DNA of 64,000 nucleotides from Chitinilyticum litopenaei DSM 21440 (GTDB lineage: Bacteria > Pseudomonadota > Gammaproteobacteria > Burkholderiales > Chitinibacteraceae): assembly GCF_000428145.1 (NCBI RefSeq), contig NZ_ATZJ01000001.1, forward strand, positions 248,001 through 312,000, read 5' to 3'. The notes under the pieces are model-generated. The model ran no database searches and was not told where the DNA came from. It saw nothing but the letters and a program-made list of their open reading frames with translations. Below, one piece after another: positions 50,783-59,810 of the stretch. Within the stretch, counting starts at the first letter, position 1; each line of letters begins with the position of its first letter. A program made the translations under genes and the position numbers.

Positions 50783-52174
50783 TCAGGGCAAAACCTTGCA
50801 AGGATTGAGTAAGTTTTGCGGGTCCAGCGCCTGTTTCAGCTGCCGCATCAGCGCGATTTCCACCGGATCGCGGTATCTGGCCAGCAGGTGGCGCTTGAGT
50901 TGTCCCACGCCGTGCTCCGCGCTGAAGCTGCCCTGCCGGCGCGCCACCTGTGCGTAGACGATGGCATTGATGCGCTCTTCCTCGGCGTACACGGCATTGC
51001 TGTGGTCGGGCAGGAAGAGGTTGTAGTGCAGATTGCCGTCGCCCAGATGGCCAAAGGCAATGATGAGGATGTTCGGATACGCCGCCTGCAGCGCCGCACC
51101 GCATTCGTCGAGAAAATCCGGAATCGAGGAAATCGGCACGCTGATGTCGTGCTTGATGCTCACGCCTTCCAGCCGCTGCGCCTCGGGAATCGATTCGCGC
51201 AGTGCCCAGAAGGCCGCCGACTGGCTCGGGTTCTGTGCCAGCAACGCATCCTCGAAGCCCAGCGTGACGAGTGCCTCGACCAGACGCTCGGTCAGCGCGT
51301 CGCTGTCGCCGCCATCGGCCAGTTCGACCAGCACCATCCACTCCGGCGCGGGCTGGAAGGGTTGCGGCAGTTGCGGGCAGTGGCGCGCCAGCAGGGTCAT
51401 GCACGGCGCCGAAATCAGCTCGAAGGAGGTGATGCGGTCGCCCACGCTGGCCTGCAGGCCGCGCAAGAGCTCCAGCGCCGCGCGCGGGTGGGCGACGTGT
51501 ACCAGCGCCGTGGCATGCGCCGTCGGGCGCGGATAGAGGCGCAATACCGCACGCGTGATCACGCCCAGCGTGCCTTCCGAGCCGATGAACAGCTGCTTGA
51601 GGTCGTAACCGGTGTTGTCCTTCCGCAGGCCGCGCAGGCCATTCCAGACCGTGCCGTCGGCCAGCACCACTTCCAGCCCCAGCGTCAGGTCGCGCATATT
51701 GCCGTAGCGCAGCACATTGATGCCGCCGGCATTGGTCGCCAGCGCGCCGCCGATCTGGCAGCTGGCGGCGGCGGCCCAGTCGGCCGGAAACAGGCGGCCA
51801 GCGGCGCGTGCGGCCTGCTGCACGGCGGCCAGCGTGCTGCCGGCTGCCACGGTAATGGTGTTGTTGTCCGGATCAAGCTGTTCGATGCCGGTCATGCGCG
51901 ACAGCGACAGCACGATGGCTCGGCCGCTGTCATCCGGGGTGGCCGCCCCGCACAGGCTGGTGTTGCCACCCTGTGGTACGACCGGAATGCGGTGCTGGTG
52001 GCACAGGGCGAGCGTGGCCGACACTTCGGCGGTGGTGCGCGGGCGAACCACCGCCAGCGCCTTGCCCTGATAGCGGCGGCGCTGGTCGAGCAGATACCCA
52101 TCCATGGCGCTGCCGGTGAGTACGCCGGCGGCGTCGGTCAGCGCAGCCAGCGCGGCAAGAAAATCAGCAGACAT
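50783..52174 (-). CDS. FAD-linked oxidase, GlcD / D-lactate dehydrogenase-like
   Basis: A 463-aa flavoprotein. The FAD-binding type 4 domain shows VVPQGGNTSLCGAATPDD and GGALATNAGGINVLRYGNM. The C-terminal oxidase domain shows AFGHLGDGNLHYNLFLP and SAEHGVGQLKRHLLARY with the active-site His. It oxidises a 2-hydroxy acid such as glycolate, D-lactate or 2-hydroxyglutarate at the membrane or in the cytoplasm. No glcE or glcF partner is nearby, favouring a single-subunit D-2-hydroxyacid dehydrogenase. ATG 52174 is preferred; the frame extends into a repeat upstream. Confidence 0.9.
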   Translation of the reverse strand: MSADFLAALAALTDAAGVLTGSAMDGYLLDQRRRYQGKALAVVRPRTTAEVSATLALCHQHRIPVVPQGGNTSLCGAATPDDSGRAIVLSLSRMTGIEQLDPDNNTITVAAGSTLAAVQQAARAAGRLFPADWAAAASCQIGGALATNAGGINVLRYGNMRDLTLGLEVVLADGTVWNGLRGLRKDNTGYDLKQLFIGSEGTLGVITRAVLRLYPRPTAHATALVHVAHPRAALELLRGLQASVGDRITSFELISAPCMTLLARHCPQLPQPFQPAPEWMVLVELADGGDSDALTERLVEALVTLGFEDALLAQNPSQSAAFWALRESIPEAQRLEGVSIKHDISVPISSIPDFLDECGAALQAAYPNILIIAFGHLGDGNLHYNLFLPDHSNAVYAEEERINAIVYAQVARRQGSFSAEHGVGQLKRHLLARYRDPVEIALMRQLKQALDPQNLLNPCKVLP

Positions 52175-52198
52175 GCGCGTGCCCCGTGAAGTCCTGGC

Positions 52199-52256
52199 AT
52201 ACCCTATTGGATATGCCCTTCGATTGATTGATTGCAAAAGGCTTCAGTTGTATACC
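52199..52256 (+). repeat. GGGTAT/ATACC-type element, copy H (ATACCC 5' variant)
   Basis: It starts ATACCCTATTGGATATGC and ends AAAAGGCTTCAGTTGTATACC, closest to copy G at 27407. GATT is repeated three times in its centre. It lies between thrB and the GlcD-like gene, 25 nt upstream of the latter's ATG. Confidence 0.6.
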
Positions 52257-52287
52257 TGCAGAATGCTTGTTGCACTGGCGTGTGGGT

Positions 52288-53226
52288 TTACAGCCAGAAA
52301 TCGCTGCGGGCAATGTGCTTGCTCAGTACGCGCTGGAAATGGCCGGGGTCCTTGGCGAAGGTCAGCGCGCCGGCAGCCGGCTTGTGGAAATCGTACAGGC
52401 GCGACACCCAGAAACGCAGTGCGGCGGCGCGCAGCATGGCCGGCCAGGCGGCGAGCTCGGCCTCGCTGAACGGGCGCACGCTCTGATAGGCGGCCAGCAG
52501 CGCACGCGCGCGCTCGGCATCGATGTCGCCATCGGCCGTCACGCACCAGTCATTCAGCGTAATCGCCACGTCGTACAGCAGCGTGTCGTTGCAGGCGTAG
52601 TAAAAATCGATGAAGCCGCCGACATGGTCACCATTCATCAGCACATTGTCGCGGAACAGGTCGGCGTGGACGACGCCGCGCGGCAACTCGTTGCGCGACC
52701 ACTCGGCCTGGAACAGCACTTCATCGTGCAACTGGCGCGCTTCGTCGTCAGGCATGTAGCCGTAAACCTCGGCGGCGGTGTGCGTCCACCAGTGCGGGCC
52801 GCGCGGATTGTCCATGTGGCCGCTGTAATTGCGCGCGGCGAGGTGCATCTGCGCCAGCATTTCGCCCACTTCGCCGCACTGGATCGCGTTCGGCTCCTCG
52901 ACCACCACGCCGGGCAGGCAGTTCACCAGCAGCGTGGGACGGCCATTCAGTTCGTCGACATACTGTTCGTCGAAATTGGCAATCGGTGCCGCCACCGCGA
53001 TGCCATGCTGCGCCAGATGCGCCATCAGCTTCACGTAGTAATCCAGCTCGTCGGTCATCAGGGTTTCAAACAGCGTGAGCACGTAGCGCCCGTGGCTGGT
53101 GGTGACGAAGTAATTGGTATTGGTGACGCCAGCGGCGATGCCCTTGAGTTCGACCAGCGTGCCCAGGGCATAGCGCTTCAGAAAGGGTTGCAGATCGGCT
53201 TCGGTTACGGTGGTAAAAACGGACAT
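52288..53226 (-). CDS. thrB: Homoserine kinase (choline-kinase/APH-fold type)
   Basis: A 312-aa kinase of the APH fold. GIAAGVTNTNYFVTTSHGRY is the nucleotide loop, PRGVVHADLFRDNVLMNGD the Brenner catalytic motif, and GGFIDFYYACNDTLLYDVAI the metal-binding segment. This is the ThrB type found in Pseudomonas and Neisseria, which phosphorylates homoserine for threonine synthesis. It sits upstream of DUF2782 and polA, a conserved order in betaproteobacteria. ATG 53226. Confidence 0.94.
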   Translation of the reverse strand: MSVFTTVTEADLQPFLKRYALGTLVELKGIAAGVTNTNYFVTTSHGRYVLTLFETLMTDELDYYVKLMAHLAQHGIAVAAPIANFDEQYVDELNGRPTLLVNCLPGVVVEEPNAIQCGEVGEMLAQMHLAARNYSGHMDNPRGPHWWTHTAAEVYGYMPDDEARQLHDEVLFQAEWSRNELPRGVVHADLFRDNVLMNGDHVGGFIDFYYACNDTLLYDVAITLNDWCVTADGDIDAERARALLAAYQSVRPFSEAELAAWPAMLRAAALRFWVSRLYDFHKPAAGALTFAKDPGHFQRVLSKHIARSDFWL

Positions 53227-53357
53227 GCGATTTCCAGATTGGGCGAGGGCCCGGCATAGACGGGTGAGGGGTGAACAAGGCGGCGTTCCGGGCGGTCCCG
53301 GTCAGGTCTGCTGCAGGCCGCTGCAGGGCGCAGCGTGCCTGTTTGTTCAGGGCTTAA

Positions 53358-53406
53358 TGGGTATTGGCTTGTAGCCTAATGGCAGTAAAGGTTCTGGATG
53401 TATACC
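53358..53406 (+). repeat. GGGTAT...ATACCC dispersed element, copy I
   Basis: A clean 49-nt copy: GGGTATTGGCTTGTAGCC on the left and AAAGGTTCTGG, then TGTATACCC, on the right. Outer ends are perfect inverted repeats, and GGCT-TGT-AGCC is a small internal hairpin. It ends 4 nt before the DUF2782 stop. Confidence 0.72.
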
Positions 53407-53410
53407 CTTC

Positions 53411-53734
53411 TTACCATTCAAAAAGCACCCAGCGCGGTACGCTCAGTGCCGGAAGCGGCTCATCACGGCGGGTGAAGTTGCCGGCACCGGCTTCATCCAC
53501 CAGATAGTAGGGCTTGCCGCTCTTGGGGGTAATCTTGACCATGTACAGCCGCCCCTTGAGGCGGTATTCGGTCAGCGTGCGGTTTTCCTCGGTCACGATG
53601 CGCACTTCCGGCTCCGCTTCCTGCGTGGCCGGCGCGGTGTTTTCCGGCATCGGCGGCGGCGCGGCCGGATCATCGGCTGCCAGCGCCGGCAGGCTCAGGG
53701 CAGCGAACAGGGCGGGGAGTAGCAGTCGGTTCAT
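53411..53734 (-). CDS. DUF2782 family periplasmic protein
   Basis: A 107-aa exported protein: MNRLLLPALFAALSLPALAA signal peptide, an acidic/Pro-rich linker, then VRIVTEENRTLTEYRLKGRL and LSVPRWVLFEW, matching DUF2782. These small proteins occur next to thrB and polA in betaproteobacteria; their role is unknown. ATG 53734 follows the signal peptide. It shares the thrB strand and is divergent from polA over 154 nt. Confidence 0.85.
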   Translation of the reverse strand: MNRLLLPALFAALSLPALAADDPAAPPPMPENTAPATQEAEPEVRIVTEENRTLTEYRLKGRLYMVKITPKSGKPYYLVDEAGAGNFTRRDEPLPALSVPRWVLFEW

Positions 53735-53888
53735 GGTGCGATCCTTTGGCGGTAGCGGCGCGGTGCACAGGCCACGCTCACGGCAAGCAGCAGACAAAAA
53801 CAGCGGAACAATCACGACCCAGGCGGTAATATCCGGGTGCGGCTTGCGCTGCACACAATTCTTACAACGAAGTATAGAGGTTTTACGC

Positions 53889-56660
53889 ATGGCCACGCTG
53901 CTGCTCATCGACGGATCGTCCTACCTGTATCGCGCTTTCCACGCGATCCGTGAGCTTTCGGCGCCGGACGGCACGCCGACCAATGCCATCTACGGCTTTG
54001 TGAACATGCTGAAAAAGCTGCGGGAAACCACGCCGGCCGATTATATCGCCTGCGTCTTCGATGCCAAAGGCAAAACCTTTCGCGACGACATCTACCCCGA
54101 ATACAAGGCGCAGCGCCCGCCGATGCCGGACGAGCTGCGCGTGCAGATCGATCCCATCCACCAGGCGGTGGCGGCGTTCGGCCTGAAAATCCTGATGGTC
54201 GACGGCGTCGAGGCCGACGACGTGATCGGCACGCTGGCCATGGCCGCAGCCGAACAGGGCATCGAAACGATTCTGTCGACCGGCGACAAGGACATGGCGC
54301 AGTTGGTGAACCAGCATGTGCGTATCGAAAACTCCATGAGTGGCGAAGTGCTCGACGAAGCCGGCGTGTTCGAGAAATTCGGCGTGCGGCCCGACCAGAT
54401 TGTCGATTACCTGACGCTGGTGGGTGATACGGTCGACAACGTTCCCGGCGTGCCCAAGTGCGGACCGAAAACGGCGGCAAAATGGCTGGCCGAATACGAC
54501 ACGCTGGCCGCGCTCGTGGCGCAGGCCGACACCGTGAAGGGCGTGGTCGGGCAGAACCTGCGCGACAGCCTGGCATGGCTGCCGACCGCGAAGACGCTGG
54601 TGACGATCAAGTGCGATGTCGATCTGGCGAGCGAGCTGCCCGACGGCATTGCCGATCTCGCGCCGCACAGCGAAGACTGGCCGACGCTGCTCAATCTGTT
54701 CAAGCGCTTCAATTTCAAGACCTGGACCCGCGAAGCCGAGGCCAGGCTGGCGACGCCCGCCAGCGCCGCCATGAGCAGCGGCGACCTGTTCGGCGATGTG
54801 AGCGAGGCCGATGTCGCCCCGGTCGAAACTCCGGCCGCCGCCCCGCCTGCTGGCCCGGTCGAGCGCCATTACGTCACCATCCAGGACGAAGCCACGCTGG
54901 CGCAATGGCTGGCGAAACTGCAGGCCTGCGAGCTGGTGGCGCTCGATACCGAAACCACCAGCCTGGATGCCATGCAGGCGCGGCTGGTCGGCATGTCGTT
55001 CGCGGTGGCCGATGGCGAGGCGGCCTATCTGCCGCTGGCGCATCGCGGCCCCGATTGTCCCATCCAGTTGCCCTTCGATGAGACCCTGGCCAGACTCAAG
55101 CCGTGGCTGGAGTCGGCCGCACACAAGAAGGTCGGCCAGAACCTCAAGTACGACCAGCATGTGTTCGCCAATCACGGCATTGCGCTGGCCGGCATCCAGG
55201 ATGACACGCTGCTGATGTCCTACGTGCTCGCCAGCCACCTGCGCCACAATATGGACGACCAGGCCGAGCGCGAGCTGGGCGAAACGACGATCAAGTACGA
55301 AGAGGTGTGCGGCAAGGGCGCGAAGGCCATCGGCTTCGACGAGGTCGAAGTGACAAAGGCGGCAGAGTATGCGGCGGAAGACGCCGATATTACTCGGCGT
55401 CTGGCCTATACCCTGCTGCCGCGCATCACTGACCGGCTGGCCTATGTGTACCGCGACATCGAGCTGCCCAGCCGCGACGTGCTCTATGCGATGGAGCGCC
55501 ACGGCGTACTGCTCGACTCGGCGCTGCTGGCGCGCCAGAGCCACGAAATCGGCCTGCGGCTGGTCGAGCTGGAGCAGGAGGCCTACACGCTGGCCGGCCA
55601 GCCCTTCAACCTTGCCAGCCCCAAGCAGATCGGCGAAATCTTCTTCGAGCAGCTCAAGCTGCCGGTGGTGAAGAAAACCCCCAAGGGCGCGCCATCGACC
55701 GACGAAGAGGTGCTGGAAGAGCTGGCGAAAGACTTCCCGCTGCCGCGCGTGCTGCTGGAGCACCGCGCGCTGTCGAAGCTGAAATCGACCTACACCGACA
55801 AGCTGCCGCAGATGGTCAACCCGGCCACCGGCCGCGTGCACACCAGCTACAACCAGACCGTCGCGGTGACGGGGCGGCTGAGCTCCAGCGACCCCAACCT
55901 GCAGAACATTCCGGTGCGCACCGCGGAAGGCCGGCGCATCCGCGAGGCCTTTATCGCGCCGCCGGGGCATGTGATCGTGTCGGCGGATTATTCGCAAATT
56001 GAATTGCGCATCATGGCCCACCTTTCCGAAGACGCGAACCTGATGCGCGCGTTTGCGGAGGGTATGGACGTGCATCGCGCCACCGCTGCCGAGGTATTCG
56101 GCTGCACGGTGGATGAGGTCACGAGCGAGCAGCGCCGCTACGCCAAGACCATCAATTTCGGCCTGATCTACGGCATGAGCCAGTTCGGTCTGGCCAGCCA
56201 GCTGGGCATCACCCGCGAGGCGGCGAAAACCTTTATCGAGCGCTATTTCCACCGCTTCCCCGGCGTGGCCGAATACATGGAAAACACGCGCAACACCGCG
56301 CGCGAGCAGGGCTATGTGGAAACCGTGTTCGGCCGGCGGCTGTGGCTGCCCGAGATCAAGTCGCCCAACCCGATGCGCCGCGCCGGCGCCGAGCGCGCGG
56401 CGATCAATGCGCCCATGCAGGGCACGGCGGCCGACCTGATCAAGCTGGCGATGATCGCCGTGCAGAACTGGCTGGTGAACGAGAAGCTCGCCAGCCGGCT
56501 GATCATGCAGGTGCACGACGAGCTGGTGATGGAAGTGCCCGAAGCCGAGCTGGACCTGGTGAAAGCCGAATTGCCGCGCCGCATGGCAGCGATTGCCGGG
56601 CTGAACGTGCCCTTGCTCGCCGAAGTGGGCGTGGGTGCCAACTGGGAAGAGGCGCACTGA
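53889..56660 (+). CDS. polA: DNA polymerase I
   Basis: A 923-aa full-length enzyme. The 5'-3' exonuclease domain spans 1-290 (LLLIDGSSYLYRAFHAI, VDGVEADDVIGTLA). The 3'-5' exonuclease (335-520) keeps its acidic residues (LVALDTETTSLD, YAAEDADI), so proofreading should be active. Polymerase motifs are complete: A VSADYSQIELRIMAHLSED, B RRYAKTINFGLIYGMSQ, C MQVHDELVMEVP. It repairs DNA and removes RNA primers. ATG 53889 matches the family start MATLLLIDGSSY; the longer open frame upstream is not coding. A terminator follows. Confidence 0.97.
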   Translation: MATLLLIDGSSYLYRAFHAIRELSAPDGTPTNAIYGFVNMLKKLRETTPADYIACVFDAKGKTFRDDIYPEYKAQRPPMPDELRVQIDPIHQAVAAFGLKILMVDGVEADDVIGTLAMAAAEQGIETILSTGDKDMAQLVNQHVRIENSMSGEVLDEAGVFEKFGVRPDQIVDYLTLVGDTVDNVPGVPKCGPKTAAKWLAEYDTLAALVAQADTVKGVVGQNLRDSLAWLPTAKTLVTIKCDVDLASELPDGIADLAPHSEDWPTLLNLFKRFNFKTWTREAEARLATPASAAMSSGDLFGDVSEADVAPVETPAAAPPAGPVERHYVTIQDEATLAQWLAKLQACELVALDTETTSLDAMQARLVGMSFAVADGEAAYLPLAHRGPDCPIQLPFDETLARLKPWLESAAHKKVGQNLKYDQHVFANHGIALAGIQDDTLLMSYVLASHLRHNMDDQAERELGETTIKYEEVCGKGAKAIGFDEVEVTKAAEYAAEDADITRRLAYTLLPRITDRLAYVYRDIELPSRDVLYAMERHGVLLDSALLARQSHEIGLRLVELEQEAYTLAGQPFNLASPKQIGEIFFEQLKLPVVKKTPKGAPSTDEEVLEELAKDFPLPRVLLEHRALSKLKSTYTDKLPQMVNPATGRVHTSYNQTVAVTGRLSSSDPNLQNIPVRTAEGRRIREAFIAPPGHVIVSADYSQIELRIMAHLSEDANLMRAFAEGMDVHRATAAEVFGCTVDEVTSEQRRYAKTINFGLIYGMSQFGLASQLGITREAAKTFIERYFHRFPGVAEYMENTRNTAREQGYVETVFGRRLWLPEIKSPNPMRRAGAERAAINAPMQGTAADLIKLAMIAVQNWLVNEKLASRLIMQVHDELVMEVPEAELDLVKAELPRRMAAIAGLNVPLLAEVGVGANWEEAH

Positions 56661-56673
56661 GCAAACGACGCAC

Positions 56674-56709
56674 CCGTGCGGCACACGCTCGCACGGGGCA
56701 GTCTTTTTA
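56674..56709 (+). terminator. Rho-independent terminator after polA
   Basis: CCCGTGCG, 9-nt loop, CGCACGGG, then CAGTCTTTTT: an 8-bp GC-rich stem with a T-run, 14 nt after the polA stop. Confidence 0.85.
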
Positions 56710-56733
56710 AACCATGGTGCGCCAAGTGCAAGC

Positions 56734-56764
56734 CCTGTCAGCCAGCCGGATCCCCGCTGACAGG
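56734..56764. repeat. Perfect 9-bp hairpin CCTGTCAGC/GCTGACAGG
   Basis: CCTGTCAGC (56734-56742) and GCTGACAGG (56756-56764) surround a 13-nt spacer in the polA-fimV gap. There is no T-run, so it may be an mRNA structure, an operator or chance. The rest of this roughly 290-nt gap shows no gene. Confidence 0.4.
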
Positions 56765-56954
56765 CAGGGCCGGTTTTGCAAAAGCCGCGCGCCCCTGTTT
56801 GGCTGTGGCCTCGCGGCAAACGCGGGTCTGCAAGCCTGATTCATCAGTAAATGCTGCATTGCAAATAGCAGTTGTACGCCGGCCATGCTGTTCTACAGTG
56901 AAATCCTGACGAAAATTGAAAAACAAGTCAGGTTTTCAGGGCAAGGAGTTTGGC

Positions 56955-58793
56955 ATGCAGCACGCTCTTCCACCTTATTCCCGATTGCTGGCCAGCATGC
57001 TTGCCGGCTTTGCCGTCCAGAATGCGGCCATGGCGTTTTCCGCCAGTGACATCCGCACGGTTTCCCACATCGGTCAGCCCTATGTCGGCCGCATTGCCTT
57101 GCAGCTGGGGCCCGATGAACAGCTCAGCGAGCGGTGCATCCGCGTGATTCCCGACGGCGGGGATCTGCCCAGCATCGGGCAGGCGCAGGTGCAGCTGATC
57201 GAGCGCGACGCCGGCGCGACGCTGGTGGTGCGCTCCTACAATGCCGTGGGCGAGCCGATGGTGGGCTTCCTCGTCGAGCTGGATTGCGGCCAGATTCAGT
57301 GGAGCCGGCAATTTACCGTTTTTCTTGACCCCGCCCCGGTTCCCGTCGAGGCGCCGACGACGGCTGTCAATGTCAGCCCGCCGGTGGTCACGCGTGGCGG
57401 GCGGCTGATGAAGGAAGACACCACGCTGGCCGAGCTGGCGGCGCGCCGCAATCAGCCCGGTACGGCGGCCTATCGCCGTGATCTGGCCCGCCTGCAAAAG
57501 GCCAATCCGGACATCGGCGATCCCGATGCCACGATTCCGGCTGGCAGCCGGGTGGTCATTCCGGCCCGGCCGCGTCCGGCTCCGGTCAGCAAGCCGGCGA
57601 CCAGCACGGCCAGTGGTGTGCCCGCCGGCCCCAGCCTGACGCTCAGCGAGCCCGGCGTTGCTGCCGGCAAGCCGCGCCTGTCGGCTGCGCCGATCAAGGA
57701 TGCCAATTACATCGCCGAGCTGGAGCGCAAGGTGGCGCTGATGGAAGAGCTACAGGGCAAGCTCGAGCTTGAGGTGGCCCAGCTGCAGACGCGACTGAAT
57801 GCGCTGAACGCCAGTACCGCGGCACTGGCCAGCGCCACGGGCCAGCTGGCCGTCGCCAGCCAGGCGGCCTCGCCTGCCGCGCAGGCCGCCGCGCCCGTCA
57901 AGCCAACGGCAGAGACGGCGCCCAAGGCCACGCCACGGTATCAGGCGCCGGGTATGGGGCAACTGGGCTGGCTGGCACTGGGCGGCGTGGTGCTGGGCGG
58001 GCTGATCGGTTTCTGGGTCTGGCGCATGCGCCGGCGGCGCCGTGAAGACTGGGATGACGACCAGATCGCCTCCAGCTTTGCTGCTGCGCGCACGGCGGTG
58101 ATGACGCAGCTCGCCATGCGCGCGGCCCGCAGCAAGGATGAAAGACTCACGCAGCAATCGCAGTTCCGTCACACCATCATGCTCAACGGTATCGAAGTTG
58201 CTGACGCCGATGTGTCGCTGATGGATCGCGCCACGCTGCTGATTTCGCAGGGCGAGATCGATGAGGCGATCGAGGTGTTGCAGGAGGCCATCAACGAGTC
58301 GCCCAAGGATGTCGAGCGCTGGCTGATGCTGTTCCGCCTGTTCCGCCAGCAGGCGATGAAGTCCGACTACGCCATCCTCGCGCGGCGCTTCCTCAACCAG
58401 CCGCACGACCACGACGACTGGGAGCTGGTGCGCAATATCGGTGCGCGGCTCGATCCGGAAAACCCGCTGTACGAGCGGCCCGCCAGGGAGGCGGCGCCCA
58501 AGGCCGAGCCGCCCAGGGCCGAGCCGGATCTCGCGCTGGATGCCGAGCGTGCCCTCGCTGCGGCTTCGGGTGAAACACCCCGGGCAGCAGCGGCTGCCGC
58601 AGAAAAGGATGCGGAACTGATGGACTTCTTCAGCCATCCCGACACGCATTTGCCCGAGAAAAAGCCCTATGGCGAAATCCAGCCACCGGAAGCCATCTCG
58701 CTGGACTTGCCGCCGCTGGAGCTCGACACGCCCGACAAACCGGCCGAAGGGCGCTCGCCCATCGACCAGCTGGTCGACAAGAAATCCGGCTGA
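56955..58793 (+). CDS. fimV: FimV-like polar hub protein
   Basis: A 612-aa protein, shorter than Pseudomonas FimV. It has a signal peptide (1-28), a FimV N-domain (SASDIRTVSHIGQPYVGRI, RCIRVIPDGGDLP), a LysM-like segment (TTLAELAARRNQPG, ATIPAGSRVVIPARP), a coiled coil (EKVALMEELQ-type heptads at about 255-290), one membrane helix (LGWLALGGVVLGGLIGFWVW) and a cytoplasmic TPR-like part (LISQGEIDEAIEVLQEAINE). It organises type IV pili and twitching motility at the pole, by family knowledge. AAGGAG precedes ATG 56955. The hem operon follows 72 nt downstream. Confidence 0.88.
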   Translation: MQHALPPYSRLLASMLAGFAVQNAAMAFSASDIRTVSHIGQPYVGRIALQLGPDEQLSERCIRVIPDGGDLPSIGQAQVQLIERDAGATLVVRSYNAVGEPMVGFLVELDCGQIQWSRQFTVFLDPAPVPVEAPTTAVNVSPPVVTRGGRLMKEDTTLAELAARRNQPGTAAYRRDLARLQKANPDIGDPDATIPAGSRVVIPARPRPAPVSKPATSTASGVPAGPSLTLSEPGVAAGKPRLSAAPIKDANYIAELERKVALMEELQGKLELEVAQLQTRLNALNASTAALASATGQLAVASQAASPAAQAAAPVKPTAETAPKATPRYQAPGMGQLGWLALGGVVLGGLIGFWVWRMRRRRREDWDDDQIASSFAAARTAVMTQLAMRAARSKDERLTQQSQFRHTIMLNGIEVADADVSLMDRATLLISQGEIDEAIEVLQEAINESPKDVERWLMLFRLFRQQAMKSDYAILARRFLNQPHDHDDWELVRNIGARLDPENPLYERPAREAAPKAEPPRAEPDLALDAERALAAASGETPRAAAAAAEKDAELMDFFSHPDTHLPEKKPYGEIQPPEAISLDLPPLELDTPDKPAEGRSPIDQLVDKKSG

Positions 58794-58865
58794 GACCGTT
58801 TTCCCGGAGCCACAAGGCGGCCATGTTAAACTGGCCGCCTTTTCCTTTGCCTGCCGGAGCCCGCC

Positions 58866-59810
58866 GTGAGCCAGCCCATGCCGTCCCGAGTCGTGATCGC
58901 CACCCGTGAAAGCCCGCTGGCGCTGTGGCAGGCCAAACACGTGAAGGCCTGGCTGGAGCAGCGCTATCCGCAGCTGCAAGTCGAGCTGCTGGGGATGACC
59001 ACGCAGGGCGATCGCATTCTCGATGTCACGCTGAACAAGATCGGCGGCAAGGGCCTGTTCGTCAAGGAACTGGAAGCCGCCCTGCAGGATGGTCGCGCCG
59101 ATCTGGCCGTGCATTCGATGAAGGATGTGCCCATGGTGCTGCCCGAAGGTTTTGCGCTGGCCGCCATCGGCGAGCGTGAAGACCCGCGCGATGCCTTTGT
59201 CTCGAACCGGTATCAATCGGTCGACGAGTTGCCCGAAGGCAGCGTGGTCGGCACCGCCAGCCTGCGCCGCGAAGCCCAGCTGCGCGCCCGCCGGCCCGAT
59301 CTCGTCATCAAGCCGCTGCGCGGCAATGTCGGCACCCGCCTGAAAAAGCTCGATGACGGCGAATTCGACGCCATCATCCTCGCCGCCGCCGGGCTCAAGC
59401 GCCTGGGGCTGGCTGAGCGCATCGCCAGCCTGATCAGCGTGGATGACAGCCTGCCCGCACCGGGCCAGGGCGCGCTGGGTCTGGAAGTGCGGGCCGACCG
59501 GGCCGATTTGCTGACGCTGCTCGCACCCTTCAATCACGCGCCGACGGCGGCCTGCGTCACGGCCGAGCGCACGCTGTCGCAACGCCTCAATGGTTCCTGC
59601 CAGGTGCCGCTGGCGGCGTATTGCACCGTCGAGGACGAACACTTTCTGCGCCTGCGCGGCCTGGTGGCCTGGCCCGATGGCAGCGCCAGCGTCTACGCCG
59701 AATCGAACGGCACGCTGAAATCCGCCGCGGCGCTTGGCGGCCAGGTGGCCGACCTGCTGCGCACCGAGGGGGCCACGCCGATTCTGCACGCCCTGGCGCA
59801 AGGCGCATGA
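58866..59810 (+). CDS. hemC: Porphobilinogen deaminase (hydroxymethylbilane synthase)
   Basis: A 314-aa enzyme that joins four porphobilinogens into hydroxymethylbilane. RVVIATRESPLALWQAKHVK opens the fold, LRGNVGTRLKKLDDGEFDAI is the substrate loop, and Cys245 (LNGSCQVPLA) carries the dipyrromethane cofactor. The start is GTG 58866 with GGAG 6 nt upstream. Its stop overlaps hemD (ATGA). First gene of hemC-hemD-hemX-hemY. Confidence 0.97.
   Translation: MSQPMPSRVVIATRESPLALWQAKHVKAWLEQRYPQLQVELLGMTTQGDRILDVTLNKIGGKGLFVKELEAALQDGRADLAVHSMKDVPMVLPEGFALAAIGEREDPRDAFVSNRYQSVDELPEGSVVGTASLRREAQLRARRPDLVIKPLRGNVGTRLKKLDDGEFDAIILAAAGLKRLGLAERIASLISVDDSLPAPGQGALGLEVRADRADLLTLLAPFNHAPTAACVTAERTLSQRLNGSCQVPLAAYCTVEDEHFLRLRGLVAWPDGSASVYAESNGTLKSAAALGGQVADLLRTEGATPILHALAQGA

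Noticed and set aside
48477..50957. 826-codon plus-strand frame opposite the type I exporter
   Set aside because: It is antisense to the exporter with its Walker and signature motifs; the translation is Gln/His/Arg-rich without recognisable domains.
53883..56819. 978-codon minus-strand frame opposite polA
   Set aside because: It is antisense to a gene with all DNA polymerase I motifs; composition (His, Arg, Gly, Gln) is typical of GC-rich shadow frames.
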